Shown here one piece after another: positions 6,915 to 12,068 of a stretch of DNA of 12,068 nucleotides; positions within the stretch are counted from its first letter, which is position 1; each line of letters begins with the position of its first letter. The stretch lies in NCBI GenBank assembly GCA_024693415.1, contig JAILKX010000100.1, forward strand, positions 1 through 12,068. The letters are read 5' to 3'. This DNA comes from Bacilli bacterium. Its GTDB lineage: Bacteria > Bacillota_I > Bacilli_A > RFN20 > CAG-826. The translations under genes were made by a program, and so were the position numbers. A model generated the notes under the pieces. The model searched no databases, was not told the origin of the DNA, and was given only the letters and a program-made list of their open reading frames with translations.

Positions 6915-8102
6915 TTATTCAGCGTTGGGGTCGGTGACGGACATGGTGCCGGAATCATCGCTCAGCCAGAAGTTGACGGACTGGCCGTAAGCGGCGATGA
7001 CGTCATCTTTGGATTGGGCCATGTTCTGTTCGCCCTGCGCCTGGGCGGGGAGCTCGACCGGGTATTCCTGATCGACGGTGTTGACCTGGATGTTGAATCC
7101 GCCGGCCTTGGAGAAGCTGTTGAGCAAGACTTCATCCGCCTCGCCGAGGGTGACTTTGGTGTAGCCGTCTTCGCTGCTGCCGACGGTGGCGGTGCCGATG
7201 GTGTTGACGGAGGTGGTGGCGAGCAGCATGTGGTAGCCGTACCGGATGGTGGACTTGAAATAATCGTAGGAGTTGTCCTCATAGATGGTGGCCATGTGGA
7301 CGTTGCCGGTCCAAGCGGTCATCTCCTTGGTGACTTCGGAGGTCTCTTCGTTGACGGCCTCTTTGATGGTGGCATCGAATTCGTTGACGATTTGGAATTT
7401 GCTGATGTTCTTGATGACGGAGGAAACGTCTCCGGAAGCGGTGGTGACGGCAGCGGGGACTTCATCGGTCTCAGGATCGGCGAAGCTCAGGCGATAGGTG
7501 TCGCTTTCAACCCAGACTTTGGCGCCGGCGCCGTATTGGTCAAGGACGTCTGCCTTGGATTGGGCCATGTTCTTTTCGCCCTGGGTCTTCGCAGGGAGCT
7601 CGACCGGGTATTCCTGATTCGGGGTGGTGACGACGATTGAGAATCCGCCGGCCTTGGAATAGGAGTTGAGAAGAACTTCGGCGGCGGCGTTCAGGGTGAT
7701 GGCGGTGACGCCGTCTTCGGTGTCGCCTTTCACGAAGGTGCCATAGTTGACGGTGGCGGTGGTGCCGAGGATCATGCTGTAGCCATACATGAGCGTGGTG
7801 GTGGTGTAGCGATAGACGCCGGTGTCATAGAGGTCGAGCTGGTAGGCCAGGGCGTTCCAAGAGGAATCGCCATAGCTGCCAGCGGAAAGCTGAGAGGTGA
7901 TGTAGCTTTCGGCGATGACAGCGGTGGAGGCTTCCTCGGTGCTGGAGACCGCTTCGCTGGATTCCGCGACTGCAGAGGAGGTGGCGGTGGACGCGGCGGA
8001 GGAGGTTCCGGCAGTGGAAGAGGTGGCGGTGCCGCCACAGGACATGAGTAAGGCAGCGCTGCTCAAGGTGAGGATGGGAAGGACAGAGATAGACTTTTTC
8101 AT
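6915..8102 (-). CDS. Surface lipoprotein with two copies of an unrecognised ~130-residue domain
   Basis: The first gene of the surface operon encodes 395 residues. A signal peptide with a charged MKK start and lipobox LMSC (Cys22) marks it as a lipoprotein, modified by an Lgt-type enzyme and held at the outer face of the membrane. A Ser/Thr/Ala-rich spacer covers about 25-65. Two homologous domains follow, residues about 82-211 and 264-393, joined by an acidic linker. Shared motifs are YGY-M-L (about 106-112 and 288-294), AEVLLNSYSKAGGF against DEVLLNSFSKAGGF, and QEYPVELPA followed by GE-NMAQSK. I do not recognise the domain; strand-forming Thr/Val-rich segments suggest a beta-rich fold, and solute or glycan binding is only a guess from the operon partner. 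A strong Shine-Dalgarno (AAAGGAG, 7 nt before ATG) supports the start. The GH3 gene follows after 24 nt. Confidence 0.88.
   Translation of the reverse strand: MKKSISVLPILTLSSAALLMSCGGTATSSTAGTSSAASTATSSAVAESSEAVSSTEEASTAVIAESYITSQLSAGSYGDSSWNALAYQLDLYDTGVYRYTTTTLMYGYSMILGTTATVNYGTFVKGDTEDGVTAITLNAAAEVLLNSYSKAGGFSIVVTTPNQEYPVELPAKTQGEKNMAQSKADVLDQYGAGAKVWVESDTYRLSFADPETDEVPAAVTTASGDVSSVIKNISKFQIVNEFDATIKEAVNEETSEVTKEMTAWTGNVHMATIYEDNSYDYFKSTIRYGYHMLLATTSVNTIGTATVGSSEDGYTKVTLGEADEVLLNSFSKAGGFNIQVNTVDQEYPVELPAQAQGEQNMAQSKDDVIAAYGQSVNFWLSDDSGTMSVTDPNAE
6924..7313 (-). repeat. Second copy of the internal domain repeat (residues ~264-393)
   Basis: This block aligns with 7470-7859 at a constant offset of 546 nt. 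A run of 25 identical bases at 7048-7072 and 7594-7618 encodes the QEYPVELP core, and another near-identical stretch encodes the NMAQSK motif. Elsewhere the copies have diverged widely in both DNA and protein, so the duplication is old and these cores are under constraint. Confidence 0.8.
7470..7859 (-). repeat. First copy of the internal domain repeat (residues ~82-211)
   Basis: Homologous to 6924-7313 in the same reading frame. The two copies are separated by about 52 codons of linker, so this is a tandem domain duplication rather than a mobile element. Confidence 0.8.
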
Positions 8103-8109
8103 AAAAGTG

Positions 8110-8157
8110 CTCCTTTTTGTTTGGGATAAAGATATTTGGAGTGATAAAGCTTCTCAA
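8110..8157 (-). promoter_or_regulatory. Promoter and ribosome binding site of the lipoprotein/GH3 operon
   Basis: On the minus strand TTGAGA (8157-8152) and TATCTT (8134-8129) are separated by exactly 17 bp, a good sigma-A-type pair. The expected leader is about 20 nt and carries AAAGGAG (8116-8110), 7 nt before the ATG at 8102. Unlike the Lgt, YwaF-like, regulator and FNT genes here, this one has a normal leader and Shine-Dalgarno. Confidence 0.6.
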
Positions 8158-8231
8158 TATGGGTGGCACGGATGGCAAAATGGAGGCACGAATTGCACGC
8201 GTACCTTGTTAATATGATTTATATGCGCGCG

Positions 8232-8304
8232 GGAACATAACTTTGTTCCGATTGTGCTTTGAATTGTTTATCCCTTTGCTAGAATAGGGGCCTGCGGGGG
8301 TGAT
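8232..8304 (+). promoter_or_regulatory. Promoter region of the GNAT-methyltransferase gene, with an upstream inverted repeat
   Basis: An extended -10 box TGCTAGAAT covers 8277-8285; a -35 candidate TTTGAA (8258-8263) is 16 bp upstream of the hexamer. The ribosome binding site GGGGGTGAT (8296-8304) closely matches the 16S 3' end and precedes the ATG at 8307. Upstream, GGAACA (8232-8237) and TGTTCC (8244-8249) form a 6-bp inverted repeat with a 6-nt spacer that could be an operator. In the rest of the 204-bp spacer from 8103, beyond this promoter and the lipoprotein one, I see nothing else clear. Confidence 0.5.
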
Positions 8305-8306
8305 TT

Positions 8307-9509
8307 ATGAGCAAAACCATCGAAACGGAAAGACTGATTTTACGGCCGATTAAGGAATCGGATACTCCTTTCGTTTTCGCCAATTGGGCAAACGATCCTG
8401 AGGTGACGAGATTCTTGACGTGGCACCCCCATAAGTCGATTGAGGATACCAAAGCCATCATGGCCAATTGGCTGAGGCAGGAACTAGAGGCCCCCTCCCA
8501 TCGCTTCGTCATCACGCTGAAGGGGAGGGATGAGCCAATCGGGATGATTGACCTGTCTGGGCTTAACGATGGCGTGCCGGAGATCGGCTACACCTTATCG
8601 CGGAAGCATTGGGGCAAAGGAATCATGACCGAGGCCTGCGGAGCCTATATCGGATACCTGTTCGATCAGGGCTTCGATGTGATTAAGATCTGCGCCAACG
8701 AAAAGAACGTCGGCAGCAACCGCGTCATCGCTAAATGCGGCTTTGTTTTCGATTGCAAGAAGACCGGCCCTTGCTCTCCGTTCAAGCCCAACATCATCAC
8801 GGTGAATTGGTATCACATGAGGAACCCTAAACTTGCCGAAAAGGATAAAAACGAATACACGTCCCTCGTGAATTTCTGGGACGGCGCTTTTGGAAAGAAC
8901 CCAATAGGGGATGCCCCGGAAGGCTTTGACCCCGAAGAAGCGTATAAGGAAATCGCCCCATCGAAGAAGCTTTTCGACGCTGCGGCTAGCTTAGGGGCCA
9001 AGAAAAAGGTCTTGGATTATGGTTGTGGGCACGGATGGGCCAGCGTCATCGCCGCCAAAAGCGGCTGTCCCGATGTTTTGGGGGTCGATGTCGCCTTAAA
9101 CGGGGTCAAATCAGCGGAGGCTTTCGCCCGCATGTTCAAAGCCGAAGCCAAGTTTGAAAAAATCGATTCCGAATGGATTTTCAAACAAAAGGATGGGGTT
9201 TTTGATGGGTTTTTCTGTTCCAATGTACTGGATGTTATCCCTATGGAGATGGCAAAAGACATCATTAGGGAAGCCGCTCGCATAACGACGGAAGACGCCT
9301 CCATCATATTCAGCTTCAACTACTTTGCCCCGCCAAAAGACGGCAGCAATAAGATCTATGTTGACGGCATATTGAGGCTCGTCAGCAAAACGGACGAAGA
9401 GTGGACCGCCCTGTTCGCCCCTTATTACGAAGTGGTGCGCCTTGAGTATTTCGCTTGGCCGGGCGAACAGAAAGAGTCGAGAAGGCTTTTCTATCTTAAG
9501 AAGCGATAA
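8307..9509 (+). CDS. GNAT (RimL-type) acetyltransferase fused to a class I SAM-dependent methyltransferase
   Basis: This 400-residue two-domain soluble protein starts with a GNAT domain of the RimJ/RimL type (about 1-170). It opens with IETERLILRPIKESD and has the acetyl-CoA loop KHWGKG and a C-terminal NVGSNRVIAKCGF segment typical of the family. After a charged linker (about 172-230), a class I methyltransferase begins with motif I VLDYGCGHG (235-243), followed by LGVDV, which supplies the acidic ribose-binding residue. The second half also has FFCSNVLDVIP in the motif IV position. Known GNAT enzymes of this type acetylate protein N-termini or small amines, and the methyltransferase substrate cannot be told. 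No frameshift or stop separates the halves, so the fusion looks genuine. AT-richer codon choice than the left-hand genes, including frequent AAA and TTT, hints at a different origin. Its stop codon abuts the stop of the convergent ATPase gene. Confidence 0.88.
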   Translation: MSKTIETERLILRPIKESDTPFVFANWANDPEVTRFLTWHPHKSIEDTKAIMANWLRQELEAPSHRFVITLKGRDEPIGMIDLSGLNDGVPEIGYTLSRKHWGKGIMTEACGAYIGYLFDQGFDVIKICANEKNVGSNRVIAKCGFVFDCKKTGPCSPFKPNIITVNWYHMRNPKLAEKDKNEYTSLVNFWDGAFGKNPIGDAPEGFDPEEAYKEIAPSKKLFDAAASLGAKKKVLDYGCGHGWASVIAAKSGCPDVLGVDVALNGVKSAEAFARMFKAEAKFEKIDSEWIFKQKDGVFDGFFCSNVLDVIPMEMAKDIIREAARITTEDASIIFSFNYFAPPKDGSNKIYVDGILRLVSKTDEEWTALFAPYYEVVRLEYFAWPGEQKESRRLFYLKKR

Positions 9510-10889
9510 TCAATCCTCGAAGAAGATCGTCGAAAGGTCGAGGTAATCGATGCCTGGCTTTTTCAATTCGAACCCGCTGGAGCACACGAAACCGATCTTG
9601 CTGACGTCGAGCCCTTTGATCGCTTTCACCTGGGCGATCTCCCTTTCCATTTCGGATGACTTCAATGGTTTCGCGTAATGCTTGACCTCATAGACCGCAT
9701 AGGTTCCATCTTGGAACTTCAGCACGCAATCAAATTCGCTGTCGCCCGTGAAATAGGATCCGATGTCGACGATCTCGGGATATTCCCCCTTTCTGAGGGC
9801 GAGGGAGAAATAGTCCCGCACGACGTTCTCGAATCGGAGGGAGATGAATTCTCTCAATGAGGGCTCGATGTAGAGGTCGAAATACCTCTGTTCAGACAAC
9901 AGCCTGATTCTATTGTCTTGACGGAAGACATAGGCGTAATAGAACTTCAGGAAATTGTCTTTGATCAGATAATATTTTTTCCTTTGGTCGTTTTCTTTCC
10001 CGATGGGATAACGGACACCGATGATGTCGAGTTCCAATAGCTTCTTCAGCTTCTTGTCGAGCAAGCCGCTTGTGGTGATATGGCACTTATCCCCAATCTC
10101 CTTGTACTTTTTGGCACCGTTTTTGATGGCGTCCAAAATATCTTGGAGATCGGGCTCGCTCTCGAATTCGTTGAGGACGTTGCTATTCAGATGCGCCCTG
10201 AGCCGCCCGTCTTCGTTGAGGACCGACTCGCAGATGTTGTCTTTCAGGCTCTTCGAGAAATCGAGCCGCTCCAGGACGTAAGGCGATCCGCCGAAGACGC
10301 TATAAAAGGAGATGGCGTCTTCGTTTGAGACACCAGGCATCATTTTCTTCGCGTCGAGGTAGTTGAACTCGCGGAGCGCTATCTTCTCTTTGAATCTTCC
10401 ATATACCGGGGAACTATGCTCCAAAAGACGTTCCATGATATGAATGGAGGATCCTGAGATGAAGAGGTTCAGGTTGTTGAGGTGGCTGTCGATGATGTTC
10501 TGGAACTCGCTGTCAAGCCGTTCGGCCCTTTCTTTGGTCTCCGGCTTCTTGCTTTCGAGGTAGTATTGCTTCATGAACGAATACTCATCGATGATGATGG
10601 CGTAATCCGCTTCAGACTTATCGAGTTCCCGAAACACTTTGAGGAACGAATCGAAGGAGGCATCGACAAAGCCGATCTGCTCGCGGAGCAAATCCACGAA
10701 AAGGGAGACATTCGTCTCTTCGCTCGCCTTTTGGCATTCGAAATAGATGTAGGGCTTATCGGCCTCTTCGAGCGCCTTTTTGATCAAAGTGGTCTTTCCG
10801 ACCCTTTTCAAGCCATAGATCAACATGGCTCCTTTGTGGGTTAGAAAGTTGCTGATGGTCGATATTTCCTTTTCTCTTCCGACGAACAT
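9510..10889 (-). CDS. Archaeal-type P-loop ATPase (ATPase_2) with C-terminal DUF234 nuclease-like domain
   Basis: This 459-residue protein matches the archaeal ATPase family (PF01637) joined to DUF234 (PF03008). The P-loop GLKRVGKT is at 26-33 and Walker B YAIIIDEY at 96-103, followed by a sensor-like LFISGSS. A winged-helix-like segment lies at about 255-300. The C-terminal part carries a PD-(D/E)XK-like pattern, Asp387 followed by Glu401-Val402-Lys403 in YAVYEVKHY, as seen in nuclease-fold domains of this family. Such genes are common and often near mobile regions, but the role is not settled. The start is supported by a strong AGGAGG (10900-10895), 5 nt before the ATG. Upstream is a perfect tandem repeat that may be an operator. 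The stop codon touches the stop of the convergent gene with no spacer. Confidence 0.88.
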   Translation of the reverse strand: MFVGREKEISTISNFLTHKGAMLIYGLKRVGKTTLIKKALEEADKPYIYFECQKASEETNVSLFVDLLREQIGFVDASFDSFLKVFRELDKSEADYAIIIDEYSFMKQYYLESKKPETKERAERLDSEFQNIIDSHLNNLNLFISGSSIHIMERLLEHSSPVYGRFKEKIALREFNYLDAKKMMPGVSNEDAISFYSVFGGSPYVLERLDFSKSLKDNICESVLNEDGRLRAHLNSNVLNEFESEPDLQDILDAIKNGAKKYKEIGDKCHITTSGLLDKKLKKLLELDIIGVRYPIGKENDQRKKYYLIKDNFLKFYYAYVFRQDNRIRLLSEQRYFDLYIEPSLREFISLRFENVVRDYFSLALRKGEYPEIVDIGSYFTGDSEFDCVLKFQDGTYAVYEVKHYAKPLKSSEMEREIAQVKAIKGLDVSKIGFVCSSGFELKKPGIDYLDLSTIFFED

Positions 10890-10910
10890 AGGAGCCTCCT
10901 TTCAAGTTAG

Positions 10911-10940
10911 TGAACTTATCTTCACTGAACTTATCTTCAC
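10911..10940 (-). repeat. Perfect 15-bp tandem repeat in the ATPase promoter region
   Basis: The minus-strand 15-mer GTGAAGATAAGTTCA occurs twice in a row (10940-10926 and 10925-10911) without a mismatch, starting 21 nt upstream of the ATPase start codon. It overlaps the likely promoter: TTGGTG on the minus strand, with a 17-bp spacer to GATAAG, falls within it. An inverted repeat AAGTT-AGTG-AACTT (10904-10917) overlaps its edge. The layout suggests a binding site for a repressor, possibly autoregulatory. Confidence 0.6.
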
Positions 10941-10990
10941 CAAAATATTGACCATCCATTCCCCTCGTTCAATCATCTTTCTCCCACCCT

Positions 10991-11021
10991 TTGTTGCGGT
11001 TTATTTCCCCCGCGTTAAAAT
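10991..11021 (+). promoter_or_regulatory. Promoter for the formate/nitrite-transporter-family gene
   Basis: A -10 box TAAAAT (11016-11021) is 11 nt before the ATG at 11033. The -35 candidates are TTGTTG (10991-10996, 19-bp spacer) or TTGCGG (10994-10999, 16-bp spacer). The expected leader is about 5 nt with no Shine-Dalgarno, so the mRNA would be nearly leaderless. Confidence 0.45.
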
Positions 11022-11032
11022 AGGCGCCGTAC

Positions 11033-11725
11033 ATGGACGGATTCAAAAGAAGGCTCAACGTATTTACCTATGCGATCCTCGCCGGGGCCGCGATCGCCTT
11101 AGGCGGGATTTTGTTTATCCTGAGCAAGGCGTTCATCCCCGAGAATCAGTTCATTTCGAGTTCGCTCGTAGGCGCGCTTCTATTCCCCGTCGGGTTGCTG
11201 CTAGTCTGCTATCTGAAGTTCAACCTCTACACCGGCAAGATCGGGATGGCCTTCCGCAACAAGAAGCTCGACAAGAAAGGCCTGAACGTCTTGGAATGGC
11301 TATTCAATATATTGATCGGCAACGCGGTGGGCGCGATGGCGGTAGGCCTAGTCGTCTACGCCTTGACATTGATCGATAAGGAATCCGCCTTCTCCCTCGC
11401 GGTCTATTCCGTAGGCGCCTCCCGCGCCATAACCTTCGATTTCCCCGGCATCTTCAACATGGTTTGGAGATCGATGGCCTGCGGCGCGCTCGTCTATATC
11501 GCGATCTACCTCTTCAACCGCTTATCCAGCCATTTCGGCAAGGTCATCGGCATCGTCGTCCCGATCGCCTTCTTCGTCTTCGCCGGCTTCCAGCACTGCG
11601 TGGCCAACATGTTCTACATCGCCGCAGGCGCGGTCTGGAACGCCAACGCCTTCGTCGGGTTGTTGCTTTGCGTTTTGGGCAATTCGCTCGGCGCCCTCCT
11701 ATTGGACCTATTCGTAAAATATTAA
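11033..11725 (+). CDS. Formate/nitrite transporter (FNT) family channel
   Basis: This 230-residue protein with about six membrane segments resembles the FNT family, pentameric channels for small monovalent anions such as formate, nitrite or hydrosulfide. The two half-membrane loop signatures are visible: FNLYTGK at 63-69 and FAGFQHCVANMF at 183-194, with His188 at the position of the central pore histidine. The Glu usually just before that His (as in EHS) is replaced by Gln. At 230 residues it is shorter than typical members (about 260-290), mainly through short termini and loops. The ion cannot be predicted from sequence. There is no metabolic partner beside it. The start follows the promoter by 11 nt, and no other in-frame start lies between them. 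Confidence 0.8.
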   Translation: MDGFKRRLNVFTYAILAGAAIALGGILFILSKAFIPENQFISSSLVGALLFPVGLLLVCYLKFNLYTGKIGMAFRNKKLDKKGLNVLEWLFNILIGNAVGAMAVGLVVYALTLIDKESAFSLAVYSVGASRAITFDFPGIFNMVWRSMACGALVYIAIYLFNRLSSHFGKVIGIVVPIAFFVFAGFQHCVANMFYIAAGAVWNANAFVGLLLCVLGNSLGALLLDLFVKY

Positions 11726-11743
11726 GGATTTGTCTTAATTTTT
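11721..11743 (+). terminator. Weak intrinsic terminator after the FNT gene
   Basis: ATTAAG (11721-11726, overlapping the stop codon) pairs with CTTAAT (11734-11739) around a 7-nt loop and runs into a five-T stretch. The stem is AT-rich and short, so efficiency is doubtful. Confidence 0.4.
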
Positions 11744-11798
11744 AGGACCATCCAATTAGTTTAGAGTCCCAATATCTGACACCATTTTTGGTTTATAG

Positions 11799-11828
11799 TT
11801 TTCATTTTTTTATCGTGCCATATATAAT
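11799..11828 (+). promoter_or_regulatory. Promoter for the truncated right-edge gene
   Basis: A perfect TATAAT lies at 11823-11828. The best -35 candidate is TTTTCA (11799-11804), 18 bp upstream, within an AT-rich tract starting near 11735. The expected start near 11835 gives a leader of about 109 nt, much longer than for any other gene here. Confidence 0.55.
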
Positions 11829-11843
11829 GGTCTATCGAAAGTC

Positions 11844-11939
11844 GGGGGCCACTCGTGGCCTCCCGCAAGAGCTCGGGGTGCATAGGAAATGAAATGGCTC
11901 TTAGGAAGAGGTTTCTCTTTCATTCGCATCAAGGAGCTC
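11844..11939 (+). ncRNA. Structured 5' leader that can hide the ribosome binding site (candidate cis-regulatory RNA)
   Basis: Two structures are visible. First, a hairpin 11844-11851 with 11856-11863 (8 bp, one G-U) has a CUCG loop. Second, four nested stems follow: P1 GAGCTC 11869-11874 with 11934-11939; P2 GGTGC 11877-11881 with GCATC 11926-11930; P3 AATGAAA 11888-11894 with TTTCATT 11918-11924; P4 CTCTT 11898-11902 with AAGAG 11906-11910. P1 overlaps the Shine-Dalgarno AAGGAG (11931-11936). A competing pair, AAGAGC 11867-11872 with GCTCTT 11897-11902, would break P1 and P4 and free the site. I do not recognise it as any known riboswitch class. Pairings were found by eye. Confidence 0.5.
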
Positions 11940-11943
11940 ATGG

Positions 11944-12068
11944 ATGGACAAAGCGGTCATCAGGATCGAATGGGATTACATATTCGGCCCTGTGCAGTTT
12001 GAATGGCTCGACGTGAAGGGCAATCCCTTTTCGAACATCCAAGTCATCGATGACAATAAGGAGATCCT
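11944..12068 (+). CDS. Unknown protein, N-terminal part only
   Basis: The frame from ATG 11944 stays open to the window edge, giving 41 full codons. AAGGAG 7 nt upstream sets the start; the ATG at 11940 is in another frame that stops within about 20 codons. The visible part starts MDKAVIRIEWDYIFGPVQFE and is soluble and rich in acidic and aromatic residues, with alternating hydrophobic positions that suggest beta strands. No family is recognised. The structured leader and the perfect TATAAT box suggest a specifically regulated gene. Confidence 0.65.
   Translation, partial: MDKAVIRIEWDYIFGPVQFEWLDVKGNPFSNIQVIDDNKEI

Noticed and set aside
7048..7618. Identical 25-bp runs 546 bp apart as a mobile element or recombination scar
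   Set aside because: They are in the same frame within homologous protein domains, so an internal domain duplication explains them.
10911..10940. Start of a CRISPR or satellite array
   Set aside because: There are only two copies, directly adjacent with no spacer sequences, and no cas genes nearby.

Overview
This window looks like a chromosomal stretch from an uncultured Gram-positive bacterium. My best guess is a gut-associated Bacillota (Bacilli or Erysipelotrichia-like) lineage; no phylogenetic marker gene is present, so confidence in that placement is low. The reasons are the AgrC/LytTR-type two-component pair, a canonical lipoprotein signal next to an Lgt-family enzyme, AGGAGG-type ribosome binding sites, low-complexity Ser/Thr/Ala linkers in surface proteins, and the standard code (TGG, not TGA, for Trp). 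Base composition is moderately GC-rich; the tracts between genes are much richer in AT.

Layout from left to right. Bases 1-72 hold the 5' end of a minus-strand membrane-protein gene, divergent from an Lgt-family gene (134-886). A YwaF/TIGR02206-type membrane protein follows (989-1867). Convergent to it is a minus-strand operon of a LytTR response regulator (start chosen at 4003) and its AgrC-like sensor kinase (ending at 1941). Upstream of that, also on the minus strand and closed by a strong terminator, is a two-gene surface operon: a lipoprotein with two copies of an unrecognised ~130-residue domain (6915-8102), then a GH3 glycosidase with swapped domain order and a membrane segment at each end (4083-6890).

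The right third is more accessory in character. It holds a GNAT acetyltransferase fused to a SAM-dependent methyltransferase (8307-9509), which meets, with no spacer, a convergent archaeal-type ATPase carrying a C-terminal nuclease-like domain (9510-10889). A short formate/nitrite-transporter-family channel (11033-11725) follows. Last is a truncated unknown gene (from 11944) preceded by a leader that folds into four nested stems, the outermost covering the ribosome binding site.

How the parts may fit together: Lgt would lipidate exported proteins such as the 8102 lipoprotein. The lipoprotein and GH3 share one transcript and are both predicted to sit on the outer face of the membrane, which suggests binding and cleaving of a glycan. 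The sensor/regulator pair is next door but has its own promoter, so a regulatory link to the surface operon is only a guess. Two sequence-level patterns cross gene boundaries. Five genes have a -10 box only about 7-21 nt before the start codon and no Shine-Dalgarno, so they should have leaderless or near-leaderless mRNAs. A 29-nt imperfect hairpin element also occurs twice, each time just after a gene's 3' end and in the same orientation relative to that gene. No CRISPR array, IS element, tRNA or rRNA was seen. No intergenic gap exceeds 300 bases; the largest (11726-11943 and 8103-8306) are described in the entries.
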